A stretch of 64,000 bases of DNA, taken from Azadirachta indica. Taxonomy: Eukaryota; Streptophyta; Magnoliopsida; Sapindales; Meliaceae. Below, in pieces: positions 53,455-64,000 of this stretch (positions are counted from its first letter, which is position 1; each line of letters begins with the position of its first letter). The DNA is taken from positions 7,910,457-7,974,456 of the forward strand of contig CM040442.1 of assembly GCA_022749755.1 (NCBI GenBank), given 5' to 3'. The notes beneath the pieces were generated by a model. It worked only from the letters and a program-made list of their open reading frames with translations, made no database searches and was not told where the DNA came from. The position numbers and the translations under genes are program-made.

Positions 53455-54229
53455 TCCTGAAATTATGATACAAAATTCCTCAGCAATGATAATAGTAAAT
53501 TCTAACAAAATTAAGTGAAGAAAATTATAGCAAATACATTATTCATTCATTCCATTTAATTCACTCATTAAAACCAAGATACAAATATTCCAAATATTCC
53601 GAAATTATTATGAGAAACATATATAGCCAGAACACACCCCACGACTCTACTCCAACGCAATCAGGTTAAAAAATAAACATCCTGTGTGTCTATATATGAT
53701 TCTTGGTGGAATTTTAATAACTCCATTTGAAAATTCTAAGTTCAGGATGTAACTCTCGTTGCCTTTTTGGAACTTGATGCCGACTTGGGATAAATCTTTA
53801 ACACAAGGAACTAGTTCCCAAGCATTTGACATTTGATTTTCGTCGGTTTCATCAACATCTTAAAAAAAAAAGTAGAACCATCAGCAAGAGTAGAGTAGGC
53901 TATGGTACAGTACAACAAGTCAAGCAAATGCTTTGACTCAACCTGGAATGTTTGTCAAGTAAACTCTGAGAGGTTGAATTTTATAGGTAAGGTGTGCAGG
54001 AGAAAAGAGAGAGAATAATTGATCAAATCACAGTTGGTGAAAAGCTTGTCTTGGTCTTGAGGAATTAAATTGATATAGAGAACTTGAAGAAGATACCAAG
54101 GTATTTAGTTTTCAAGTAAGATTAAATCACGAGGAGCATTATAAAAAATGCAAGGCTTATTGAATATGAGATCAGTGGTATCAGGTTCCATTATTCCTAC
54201 AAATTTGAGCAAAAACTCAATGATGAAGT
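53455..54229 (-). pseudogene. DUF247 copy A, 3' part, left of the copia insertion
   Basis: It matches the 3' half of the DUF247 gene at 62093-63384. MSNAWELVPCVKDLSQVGIKF through PPRIIYRHTGCLFFNLIALE is still readable (53832-53650). About 325 bp that end the gene in the other copy (62058-62386) are missing here, so the C-terminus is lost. An A10 run at 53862-53871 and a nearby small deletion shift the frame against the upstream half. The 5' half continues at 58201 beyond the retroelement. Confidence 0.85.
54225..54229. repeat. Target-site duplication, left copy (GAAGT)
   Basis: Read on the minus strand ACTTC. The right copy is GCTTC and the uninterrupted paralogue has GCTTC at the same place, so one base has changed since insertion. 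Confidence 0.7.
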
Positions 54230-54370
54230 TGATAGAGATTTTAAATTGTTCTGTACACTCTTTTCATCGAATAATCTAAATATATATATACAACAAAGAG
54301 ATAAGAAAAAGTTGTTAAACAACTTCCTAATCCTAAGGAATTACAAAAAAATTTAAATTATAAAAACGAA
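54230..54370 (-). repeat. 3' LTR of the copia element (visible part)
   Basis: It aligns with the 5' LTR from its outer TG to about AAATTATAAAAA. Beyond that it diverges (GAAGACGACGACGAGG), so its inner limit is uncertain. Confidence 0.65.
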
Positions 54371-54433
54371 GACGACGACGAGGTTTAGTTAGAGCATCAG
54401 CAATTTGATTTGCAGAGGACACATGAGTAATGT

Positions 54434-55033
54434 CTAATGATCTGTTGTGGGAATATGCATATATTGAGATATTTTGTTCACAACAAAGGGAATATCCAGC
54501 CTTGTGAGCAAAAGATATTGATGGCTACCGACGATGGTTCTATATGCAGTTGGATCAGATAAAGAGGTTCTTGAATGCAACATTAGAAGAAGATTGGTTG
54601 GTAGTGGAGTAGTAACAAACTTGGCTTCCTGCATGTGTGTTTTAGCTAGAAGATCTTTAATGTAGTGCCTTTAAGATAATAGTAAACCATATTGGTTGTG
54701 AACAACCTTTACACCCAAAACATAAGTCAGTAACCCAAGATCTTTAATAAAAAACCGTTGAGCAAGAACAGCCACAAAATTGTTGATTTGCGTAATATTA
54801 TTGCCAATGATTATCAAGTCATCAACATAGACTAAAAGATATATAATGTAACAATTGTGATTGAGGATAAATAGAGAGGTATCTGCATGGGAGTTTTGAA
54901 AGCCTAAATGAAGAAGAAAAGTTCCATTTTCTTGATACGATGTGCTAGGGGCTTGTTTAAGACCCATAGCTTTCTTGAGTTTGCAAACATGAGTTGGAAA
55001 ATCTTGATCAACAACTCCTTGCAGCTGAGACAT
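54434..55033 (-). pseudogene. copia reverse transcriptase / RNase H fragment
   Basis: The reverse transcriptase part holds KLKKAMGLKQAPSTSYQ and the catalytic YVDD in LLVYVDDLIIIG (near 54820), then FFIKDLGLLTYVLGVKV. After a frame change the linker to RNase H continues (TPLPTNLLL, AYRTIVGSHQYLLLTRLDI). It is broken by stops and shorter than a functional domain. Confidence 0.85.
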
Positions 55034-56077
55034 GTAGACAGTTTCAAATAAATGACCCTAAAGGAAAGCGTTGTTAACATCAAGTTGCCATAATGACCAA
55101 CTATTAGTTAATGCTATACTGAGAACAATATGAACTGTAGTTGACTTTACAATTAGGCTGAATGTGTCATAATAGTCTACTTCAGGACGTTGATTGAAGC
55201 TCTTAACAGAACTATTAGATTTTCTTTTAATTTTAAAAATCCATTTAATTCTAATAAGATTTTGATTATTACCATATAGATCTAGCCCCTATGTGCCATT
55301 TCTAACTAAAGCATCATATTTTTCTAACATAGCTCGACTCCATTTACAATCTTTGAGTGCTTGGGTTACTGTGGTTGGTTCAAGGTCAAAAGATGTTGAA
55401 AGTTGGGTATAAAGGTTCATTAAGAGGCTTGTGAATATTATTTTTGGATCTAGTAGTCATTCGTTGAGTAGGGTGGAAAACTTGGTCAGGAGGATTTTTT
55501 TGTGGTATAATTTGTTGAGAAGTTGTGGGAGGTGGTTCAGGTGATGGTTGGTCATGTGAGCCACTAGTTATGTTTGTAAGTGATGAAATTTCACTAGAAA
55601 GCTATTGAAGAGCTTCCATTTCAAATTGAATATTGAGTGGTGGTACCAAAGAGGGTATGGAAACTTTTTGTGGTGGTGGTATCTAGGTGGTTATTGTGTT
55701 TGATTGAGGATGACGTCCTTGATTTCAGGGAGAATTGAAAGGAAACACAGACTCAATGAATTTGATGTGCCGAGATACATATATTTTTAAGGTTGTAGGA
55801 TCTAGACAATAATATGCACTCTGAGCCAAAGAATATCTAATGAAAACACACAGTTTGGAACAGGTATCTAGCTTATGAGATGTATAAAGTCGAAGCTAGG
55901 GGTAACATAGACATCCAAAAATTTTTAGTTTGGAATAATTAGGAACAATTCCAAAAATGGTTTCATATGGTGATGAAAGATGTAATGTGGGTGTAGGCAT
56001 ATGATTTATAAGGAACACTGCTGTGGCAAAGGCATGAGTCCAGTAAATTAAAGGTAAAGATGGATGAGAAAGTAAAG

Positions 56078-57112
56078 CTAAGCTAGTTTTAACAATATGA
56101 AGATGTTTCCTCTTAGAAAAACCATTGTGTTAAGGTGTGTGAGGTGGTGTAGTGAGGTGAGATATATACCATTTGTGGAAAGAAATGTGGCAAAAAAAGT
56201 GTATTCACCTCCATTATCAGAGTATAGAATTTTGATAAGTTTGTCAAAGTACTTTTCAACAATGGCTTTAAATCTAATAAAAATGTCTTGCACTTCAAAT
56301 TTTTGTTTAATAGGATAAAACCAGATGTATTTTGTGAAGTGATTAATGAATGTATATAGTATTTAAAGCTATTATGTGAAATAATTGGTGAGGTCCATAC
56401 ATTAGAAAATATAATTTCAAGAGGTTGAGAAGAAACAAGTATTGATTTTGAAAAAGATAATTTGTGACTTTTATTGGAAAGACATGCATTACAAGAAAAA
56501 TTAGGTGACAAATTGGAAGATTAAGCAAGGTGATTGCTAGAAATAATGTACTTGAGAATAGAAAAGGCTGGGTGTCCTAATCCATAATGTCACTAAGTTG
56601 AAGAGGTCTTTATTGTGGAAAAGGCAAGCAGTGGTGAAGATACCTGCCACTCCTGTACTTCATCTTTAGTTTGGCCCCTCAGAAGTATTGCCCCTGTGTG
56701 AAGTTCCTTCACAAGAAAAACAAATGGAAAGAGTTCTATTGAAGCTTTATTTGAAGAGTAAAATTGTGATATAGAGATTAAGTTCTTTTTCATGCTAGAA
56801 ACATACAAAACATTATTTAAGAGAAAAATGTTTTGGTTAGTTTTAAGAGAGGTAGAACCAGTGTGTGTAATGGGGTGACCCAAGTTATCTCCAATCATAA
56901 TGTCATATGAGCCATTGTATGGAGTATGAAGTGAGAGGTTGCTTAAATATGAGGTAACATGATGAGAAACGCCACTGTCCAAAAGCCAAGTTGAATTGTT
57001 GGATGAGTTGGTAGTATAATGAGCTCTTGGTTGCCATGGTGTAGTTGGACTTGTCATTAAAAGATTGGAGTTGTTGGTGGATTGAACTGGTACTAGCCGA
57101 TACAATGGGCAT
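56078..57112 (-). pseudogene. copia protease-integrase region, broken
   Basis: The protease remnant WLLDSGVSHHVTS has Ser where Ala/Thr-rich DSGA is usual. The GAG-pre-integrase region is seen as HTGAILLRGQTKDEVQEWQ. Integrase core fragments lie in several frames, including ILYSDNGGEYTF with one of the acidic catalytic residues. The zinc-binding histidines are not all visible, and several frameshifts separate the pieces. Confidence 0.8.
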
Positions 57113-57119
57113 CTTTTTG

Positions 57120-57996
57120 TTGTAAGACCTTGAATCCTACATATTTGACAATAACGGAGGTATGGTTGGGGGGTTGATTTCCTTGATTGGAAATAGGGTC
57201 GCTATTGGTGGATTGATTATGTCGATTGACATTGTTGGTTGGGAAACACCATGCTGTGTTTTGATTATTTGAATTTGTTGATGAATGCCAATTTACAGTA
57301 TTTCAAGTGGTAAGAAAATAGGATTGCTTTGGTTTCTTTGTAAGCAATGATGCTTCAAAATTAAGTAATTTTTCATGAAACTCTTCAAATGATATAGAAG
57401 AATCTCTAGTTTGGATAGCATGTATCAATTCTTTGTATTCATCATCAAAACCTTCAAGTATTTTTTCTTTTAAATCCTCTGGATCAAGTAAGGCACCAAG
57501 AAGTGCCAATTCATTTGCTTTTGCTTTTATTTTCTGCAAAAACTCAGTGATACTTTTAGATCCCTTGTCATCTTCTTGAACTGACTTTTAACTTGTTTGA
57601 TGCGTCTGCGAGAAGGCTTCGCATAGGTATTAGCTAATATGGACCATGCTTCACAAGAGGTTTTGGCTTGAGCAATGAAAGAAATTATGGTTGGGGAAAT
57701 GGAGCCAATGATTGTATTAAGAATGAGTTGATCCTGTCAAACTCAGTGAATATGGGAAGGATTGGGGGCAGTGGTGTTATTTTTTTTTGAGTGATGGTGG
57801 CTTTAGGACACGGTTTTGATCCATCAATATATTCTAGCAGATTATAGCCAATAAATAATATATGGAATTGTGATTTCCATGAAATGTAGTTGTTGGATGT
57901 AAGTTTACGAGGAGTTTAGGTGGCAACATTGATGCTGATTAGAGTATTGTGAGGTTCATTAGTATTATGAATAGTGGTTGAAGTAGAAGAATTCAT
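57120..57996 (-). pseudogene. copia gag fragment with altered zinc knuckle
   Basis: A start ATG at 57996 lies just inside the primer site, but a stop follows within about 25 codons (MNSSTSTTIHNTNEPHNT…). The UBN2-like capsid part reads KEKILEGFDDEYKELIHAIQ and ISFEEFHEKLLNFEA (57540-57303). The nucleocapsid knuckle reads CQICRIQGLTTKRC, with Leu/Thr where the zinc-binding His should be, so it would not bind zinc normally. Confidence 0.8.
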
Positions 57997-58000
57997 GGCC

Positions 58001-58012
58001 GCTTTGATACCA
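58001..58012 (-). other. Primer-binding site of the copia element
   Basis: On the minus strand TGGTATCAAAGC directly follows the LTR end …TTTGTCA. It matches the usual plant copia site for initiator tRNA-Met, with one base changed (A for G at position 9). Confidence 0.8.
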
Positions 58013-58196
58013 TGACAAAGACTTTAAATTTTTCTGCACACTCTTTTCATTGAATAATCTGAATATATATATATATATACACACACACACAAAACAAAGA
58101 GATAAGAAAAGGTTGTTAAACTACTTCCTAATCCTAAGGAATTACAAAAAATTTAAATTATAAAAATTCAAAATCGAAGGATTACATCCTTTATTA
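58013..58196 (-). repeat. 5' LTR of the copia element
   Basis: 184 bp between the primer site and the target duplication. It contains a (TA)(CA) microsatellite at about 58064-58092 that is longer than in the other LTR. Confidence 0.75.
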
Positions 58197-58607
58197 GAAG
58201 CAACCATCAATCACCATCATTTCAATAAACTCATCTTTCTCTATTGTGAGGGGTTCCTCATAATAGCTATAAGCCTGTGATGCATGTTGCATTACTCTGG
58301 ACACGAGATCTTCCGGAGTGATATCTTTTTGCGTGGTTCTTCCTCATTGGTTTAGAAGGCCATATAAGTATTGAAGTTTAAGTGCTTCCATGGCTTCCAA
58401 GCCTTCTTTGTTGTGGTGATACGGTCCTATTGAAATTAAAATAGGTGCATCAGCACTAAAATTTTGCCAGAGAAGAACTTTTGGGACTCAGAAAATAGAG
58501 CAATCTTTACAAGACAGTTGATACGTGTAAGCTAGTTTCTTCTTAATTGACTCGGCTATTGTTCTAGGTTCATATTCCTTTACATTCGTTGCTGTAACTT
58601 TAGGCAT
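58197..58607 (-). pseudogene. DUF247 copy A, 5' part, right of the copia insertion
   Basis: It starts MPKVTATNVKEYEPRTIAES at 58607, like the other copy's MPVVIATNVKEYGPGTIAES at 63384. Two in-frame TGA codons interrupt it: one after CKDCSIF (Arg CGA changed to TGA), one after YGLLNQ (Leu TTA changed to TGA). It runs up to MMVIDGC and is then cut by the target duplication and the retroelement. Non-functional. Confidence 0.88.
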
Positions 58608-58619
58608 TATTTAAGTTGC

Positions 58620-59220
58620 TCTATCATCAAGTAATGCAAAAATCAGTCAAAAAATCATCCTCTTCAAACACATTAAATATGCATTTCTTTCACATATCAT
58701 TGTTCTAAAGAAATTGGATCAATAAATCTTTATTTAAGGCGATTATTAAGAATAATGTACGTCTAATATGCTATGAAAGTGGAATATTACATGAATCTAC
58801 CTTAATAAGTTTTATTAATGATCATGCCAAATAACTTATGAATTTACCACAAAGACCTTATGGCATACTTTTGTGGCTTTCTAAGTTGTGTTCATTATCA
58901 TTTTACATGTATTAAATTTACAAAACATCTTCATATACTATAGAGATATGGTTTTTGATTAATATCAGAGAAATATGAAGAAGAAATTGTGATTTTGAAA
59001 CTTTCTCTTTTAGGGATAAAGCCTGGTGGAAGAAGAAAATTTTAATGACTAAGAAAATAAAGTAGAGAAAAGCATGCACTATTTATTTGAAATTAGAGCA
59101 TACAATTGAGAAATTCATTTGCGTTACTAGAGATGAACTTTCCGTCAAGATAGAACCTTTTTTTCTTCTTTTTTTCATAGAGACTATCTAGGATTTAATT
59201 TTCTTACCTCAATGATTGTA
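58620..59220. repeat. Upstream flank shared by the two DUF247 copies
   Basis: It matches 63400-64000 with scattered changes, for example CACATATCATTGTTCTAAAG against CACATATCATTATTCTAAAG and TGGATCAATAAATCTTTATT in both. So the duplication extends past the gene and off the right edge. Confidence 0.85.
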
Positions 59221-59499
59221 TTGGAATGAAAGTTCTGAAATGAAGAAGCATATTCATATGATTATAAATTTTGAGGAATATTTAAATAAAAAATTTGTGC
59301 AAATACTTCTTTGTTTAAATATATGATATATAATTATGTTCATAAGATTGTCAGCATTTTAAAATATAGGTTGGAAGCTATGAAGTAAAGTTTTATTGCA
59401 AAATAATATTGTGTAACTTTAAAATAACGGTGTACATACAGATATACATACATATATATATATATTTATATTGCATAAAACAATTATGTATGGTTTCAA

Positions 59500-59780
59500 A
59501 CAGAAGTAGAGCCAAAACTAAGTTACTAGAGAAAAATTTTTGGGGGGTCAAAATGATTAAAAAAATAAAGTTAAACAGCTAATATTATAAAAATAATAAT
59601 TAAATTAAAAGATAAATTGATAATTTTTCAAAACATAGAAGTTAAAATGTATATAAACATAAAAAATAGATTTAAAATATAAAAATAATAATAAAAAATT
59701 TAAAATTAATTTGTGGGGCCTTGGGGGCCCTAGCGCCCTCTCAGGCGCCTTGAGAGTGTTTTGTCCTTAGTTCTAAACTT
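59500..59780. other. Possible transposon relic with GC-rich end
   Basis: AT-rich sequence ends in a GC-rich patch at 59716-59755 (GGGGCCTTGGGGGCCCTAGC, then CAGGCGCCTTGAGAG) that is partly self-complementary. It shares GAGGGCGCTA, in opposite orientation, with the neighbouring tandem units. No target duplication was found. Confidence 0.3.
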
Positions 59781-60160
59781 GTATTTTTTAAAATACAAAC
59801 ATTTACACTTGAGAATTATATACAATTATTTTTTCACATAAACTTTTTGTTATAGATTTAACAACATTCTACATATGACCCTTTCAGGCCTTGAGGGCGC
59901 TACACCCCTGGTTTCCAATCTGTATATTTTAAAATACAAACATTCACACTTGAGAATTATATACAATTATTTTTTCACATAAACTTTTTGTTACAGATTT
60001 AACAACATTCTACATATGACCCTTTCAGGCCTTGAGGGCGCTACACCCCTGGTTTCCAATCTGTATATTTTAAAATACAAACATTCACACTTGAGAATTA
60101 TATATAATTATTTTATTGCATAAACTTTTTGCTATAAATTTAACAACGTTCTATAGATTA
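59780..60160. repeat. 141-bp tandem repeat, about 2.7 units
   Basis: AAATACAAAC recurs at 59791, 59932 and 60073, exactly 141 bp apart. The first two units are nearly identical (CCTTTCAGGCCTTGAGGGCG, CTACACCCCTGGTTTCC), and the third breaks off after GATTTAACAAC-like sequence. High identity implies a fairly recent expansion. Confidence 0.9.
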
Positions 60161-61860
60161 AACAAAGATATTCGCCATTAAAACTACATTTTTTAATGCA
60201 TGAATTGTTTGCATAGATATAAATTCACAAACAAATTATTAGTAGAACTTACCTATTCAAGTTACCGACAAGAAATGTATAAAGTCTATCAAGTTCAGAA
60301 CAAAAATAAAAGGAAACTCTCTTACAAATATGAAAGTTATAGAAAGAGGCAATCAGAGATATCTAGAGAGAATTGTTGGAGAAAAATTATGTTATATGGA
60401 TCATATGTGTGGTATGGAATGAGTACAATTTATAGACAAAAAAATCTTGCTGATGATGATGTGATATAATTAATTCTTTGTAATTATATTTATGTAAATG
60501 AAGTTTTTTGTTACGAATTTACATTCTTATGAAATGAATAAGCTTGTCTTCTCAAAGGGTTAAAGTAAGGTATTTATTTCATCATAAAACTTTATCAAAG
60601 AATCTTCTCATATCAGAAAAACTCAAAATCTGTTATACTTTTAAATTTAATAAAGACTTTTTTGTTTACTTCAAACTAAAGTTCAATTTATCAGGTCTTT
60701 CTTTATTAAAAGTTGGTGGATAGATAGAAAACGAAAAGATCAAAAGCAATAAGGAAGGTATAAAACAATATTTGTACGGCTTTACTCTATGCACAAATTT
60801 AATTCTTTAATTTCATTCACACTCACGGCATATACTTGGTTCACTAAGACGTTGAATATGGAAGTATATCGACTTGTAAATGAAAATTTTAATAAACTCT
60901 CAAGACAATTTTAAGATGAATGATCAAGAAATAAATTAGATAGATATTTGATCCAAGAAAATCTAAACAATAATGAAGATTAAGGGAAGAAGAAAAACAA
61001 AGTAACAAAAATTTAAAATTTTTATAAAAGCACTCATTAAGGTTGTAATACAAACCAATTGGTAACCAACACTTGGTGTCTTGCTAACATATTGCATATT
61101 TTTCAGTTGTTGAAGAAAAGTTTGGAGAAAAGAAGCGATAAGATTAGAAGAAGACGTATGAATGAACAAATTAATTCATCAAGTTGAGAGCAAATTATAT
61201 GGCATAAGTTTGTAAGTGTCACAATTTATTATGTTGAAATGTTTGATATATATAGATATATCTACTTCACCACATATGTTTACAATCTATAAATTATCAA
61301 GAACATCTTAAGATTGAAGAAAAACCATTTAGTTTTGCTTAATTTTAAAATAAATATATAAACCATGTTAATAAACTAGCTTTTACCTTAATTTGTTTGC
61401 TGTAGCATTTCCATATTTTGTCACTTCATTTTATTAAATTAAAGCTCGCTCACTCAAATTAAACAATCCCATTTACTTTATAAATTGTATGTTAGAATAT
61501 GTTTAACGGAAAAGGTGTTACGGGTGGTTAACGTCTGGGTAAATGTACAATTTAAAATCTGGTTAAATTTATAATTTAATCCTAATAGTTTAAAAATTAT
61601 TCATTTAAATATTAATCTGTCGTTGGATAATCTATTTAGAAAGAATACACTGCAATTATTGTTTTAACCCTATCCATAGCAATTAACTTCAAGTGTACGT
61701 GTAGTCTTGCATTATTAATGCTTATTAATGTCAGTAATTTGAAATTTAGTAAATATCATTCCATCAAACCATTAAATTTATTAAATTGTATGGAAAAGGA
61801 AACTTCAATTAATAAACTTGATAAAAAAAACTAATCATAAAATATATATATATATAAAAA
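60160..61860. other. Gene-free AT-rich spacer between DUF247 copies
   Basis: Open frames here (for example 60200-60469) are Lys/Tyr-rich products of AT-rich DNA without family features. I see no other element. Confidence 0.5.
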
Positions 61861-62092
61861 ATAATCTCCTAAAATCAGGATATAAATATTTCTCAGCAAT
61901 AATAGTAGTAAATTCTAACATAAATATGTGAAGAAAATTAAGGCAAATATATTGTTCATTTATTCCATTCAGTTCACTTATTATAACCAAGATACAAATA
62001 TACCGAACATTAGAAATTAATATGAGAATGAGAAACATATATAGCAAGAACACACCCCACATCTTTCGAAGTTTTGCATATAAGATGTAAAA

Positions 62093-63384
62093 CTACAGCC
62101 GAGCACCAACTACAGAAGTCATCCATGGCATAAATGTTGCTGCCCACTTCTGCTTTTGGGTGTTAGCATATTTCTTTACATTTTGACACAGCTCAGCGTG
62201 GAAGAAGTTGTTGACATATACATCTTGCCCAAGATTTTTGAAGAAATTTGAAACATCTTCTTCATCACTTCCTAACCAGTTGTCAATAATTCCATTCTCA
62301 CCAAGCATATGCACATCACTGGAGGTCTTAATCAGACTGCTTATCAACAGTATATAAGACCCGATTTTGTCCTCATAATCATAACGACTCTGCTCCAACG
62401 CAATCAGGTTAAAAAATAGACATCCTGTGTGCTTATATATAATAATTGGTGGAATTTTAACAACCCCATTTGAAAATTCTAATCTCAAGATGTTACTTTC
62501 GCTGCCCTTTTGGAACTTGATTCCGGCTCGGGATAAATCTTTAACACCAGGAATTGGTTCCCAGGCATTTGACATTTGATTTTCGTCGGTGTCATCAGTA
62601 TCTTGTTCGAAATGATAAAAGTAGAACTATCAGCAAGAGTAGAGTAGACTATGGTACAATACAACAAGTCAAGCAAATGCTTTGGCTCAACCTGGAATGT
62701 TTGTTGTGTAAACTCTGGGAGGTTGAATTTTACAGGCAAGGTGTGCTGAAGAAAAGAGAGGGAATAATTGAGTAAATCACAATTGGTGAAAAGTTTGTCT
62801 TCGTCTTGAGGAACTAAATTGATATAGAGAACTTGAAGAATATACCAAGGTATTTGGTTTTCAAGCAAGATTAAATCACGACGAATATTATCAAGAATGC
62901 AGGGCTTATTGAATATGGGATCAGTGGTATCAGGTTCCACTATTCCTACAAATTTGAGCAAAAGCTCAATGATGAAGCAACCATCAATCACCATCATTTC
63001 AATAAACTCATCCTTCTCTATTGTTAGGGGTTCCTCATAATAGCTATAAGCCTGTGATGCATGTTGCATTACTCTGGACACGAGATCTTCCAGAGTGATA
63101 TCTTTTTGCACAGTTCTTCCTAATTGGTTTAGAAGGCCATATAAGTATTGAAGTTTAAGTGCTTCCATGGCTTCCAAGCCTTCTTTGCCGTGGTGATACG
63201 GTCCTATTGAAATTAAAACAGGCGCATAAGCACTAACATATTGTCGGAGAAGCACTTTTGGGACTCGGAAAATAGAGCAATCCTTCCAAGGCAGTCGATA
63301 CATGTGAGCCAGTTTCTTCTTGATTGACTCGGCTATTGTTCCAGGTCCATATTCCTTTACATTCGTTGCTATAACGACAGGCAT
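62093..63384 (-). CDS. DUF247 (UPF0481) protein, copy B, one frameshift, short C-terminus
   Basis: It starts MPVVIATNVKEYGPGTIAES at 63384. Family landmarks follow: SIFRVPKVLL, PVLISIGPYHHGKEGL, MMVIDGCFIIELL, RRDLILLENQIPWYIL, then after a frame change YHFEQDTDDTDENQ and MSNAWEPIPGVKDLSRAGIKF, up to FKNLGQDVYVNNFF. The two frames meet near an A4 run (62617-62620), where one missing base explains the switch; joined, they span about 430 codons. Members of the family usually end in a hydrophobic anchor, but this one stops at MTSVVGARL without it. Function is poorly known in general (some members act in self-incompatibility). It may be a recent pseudogene, or an annotation may bridge the shift with a false intron. 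Confidence 0.8.
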
Positions 63385-63399
63385 TATTTAAGTTGCTCT

Positions 63400-64000
63400 G
63401 TCATTATGTAATGCAAAAACTAGTAAAAAACTCAACTTCTTCAAACACATTAAATATTCATTTCTTTCACATATCATTATTCTAAAGAAATTGGATCAAT
63501 AAATCTTTATTTGAGGCAATTATTAAGAATAATGTACACCAAATATGCTGTGAAAATGGAATATTACATGAATCTACCTTAATAAATTTTATTAATGATC
63601 ATGCCAAATAACTTATGAATTTACCACAAAGACCTTATGGCATATTTTTGAGGCTTTTCCAAGTTGTGTTCATTATCATTTTACATGTATTAAATTTAGA
63701 AAACATCTTCATGTACTATTAGAACTGTGGTTTTTAATATGAGAGAACGATGAAGAAGAAATTGTGATTTTGAAACTTTCTCTTCTAGGGATAAAATCTG
63801 GTGGAAGAAGAAAATTTTAATTATTAAGAAAATAAAGTAGAGAAAAGCATGCACAACTATATATTTGTAATTAGAGCACATAATTGAGAAATTCATTTGC
63901 GTTACTAGAGATGAACTTCACCTCAAGACAAAACGTTTTTTTCTTCTTTTTTTCATAGAGACTATTTAGAATTTAATTTTCTTGCCTCAATGATCATATT
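63400..64000. repeat. Upstream flank of DUF247 copy B (duplicate of 58620-59220)
   Basis: Direct repeat of the flank of copy A in the same orientation; it continues to the end of the window. Confidence 0.85.

Larger units (their letters stand above)
54230..58196 (-). mobile_element. Ty1/copia LTR retrotransposon, degraded, about 3.97 kb
   Basis: The order on the minus strand is gag, zinc knuckle, protease, integrase, reverse transcriptase, RNase H: the copia order. The right (5') LTR spans 58013-58196. The left (3') LTR starts at 54230 and matches it to about 54370: CACTCTTTTCAT, AACAAAGAGATAAGAAAA and CTTCCTAATCCTAAGGAATT occur in both. A primer-binding site TGGTATCAAAGC (complement of 58001-58012) abuts the 5' LTR, fitting initiator tRNA-Met. 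The outer LTR ends are TG and TA (CA expected), and 5-bp target duplications flank the element. It sits inside DUF247 copy A. Stops and frame changes in all regions and LTR divergence show it is dead. Confidence 0.9.

Noticed and set aside
60200..60469. 89-codon plus-strand frame
   Set aside because: Lys/Tyr/Ser-rich with no family feature, no splice context, in AT-rich spacer.

Overview
The window is nuclear DNA of a flowering plant, almost certainly a eudicot. It has GT-AG spliced genes in an AT-rich background, a plant tRNA-Phe, a plant MRS2 magnesium transporter, a chloroplast-type J protein, a lignin-pathway hydroxycinnamoyl transferase, an NLR relic, DUF247 genes and a Ty1/copia retroelement. 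Protein wording reminds me of woody rosids such as Citrus, but I could not test that. There is no sign of bacterial organisation: no operons, CRISPR arrays or phage genes.

Layout, left to right. (1) 1-1805: first exon of a mitochondrial-type PPR gene on the minus strand, running off the left edge and carrying an apparent 1-bp frameshift. TGGGCY promoter motifs and a minus-strand tRNA-Phe(GAA) follow. (2) 3255-4720: a two-exon gene for an 84-residue single-pass membrane protein. (3) 6000-8870 (minus): a complete five-exon MRS2-1-like Mg2+ transporter. (4) 9000-12128: AT-rich spacer with a Tourist-like MITE. (5) 12129-13677 (minus): a three-exon J8-like DnaJ protein with a TATA box. (6) 13915-19556: long AT-rich spacer with a 218-bp tandem duplication and a cluster of ACGTG motifs. 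(7) 19557-28580 (minus): a ten-exon PP2C phosphatase with a 19-codon tandem duplication at its C-terminus. (8) 29400-36700: gene-free spacer with a decayed two-length tandem array, a SINE-like copy and a G-box island. (9) 37381-40739: two-exon HCT with an AC element, an 83-bp promoter duplication and an upstream ORF. (10) 41423-41916 (minus): a small two-exon predicted secreted protein. (11) 45781-48730: a multiply broken CC-NBS-LRR pseudogene. (12) 51067-53034 (minus): an intronless cytosolic HSP70. (13) 53455-64000: two direct copies of a DUF247 locus. The left copy is broken and split by a 3.97-kb copia element with 5-bp target duplications; the right copy has one frameshift and lacks the usual membrane tail. 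A 141-bp tandem repeat lies between the copies.

The genes do not form one pathway. They are unrelated housekeeping, signalling, stress and phenylpropanoid genes next to a defence and transposon-rich region on the right. I found no convincing new biological system. The most informative structures are the nested copia insertion in the duplicated DUF247 locus, the tandem array at 33590-34690, the in-frame PP2C tail duplication, and the unfamiliar small secreted protein. Exon boundaries were placed by hand from splice consensus, reading phase and family resemblance.
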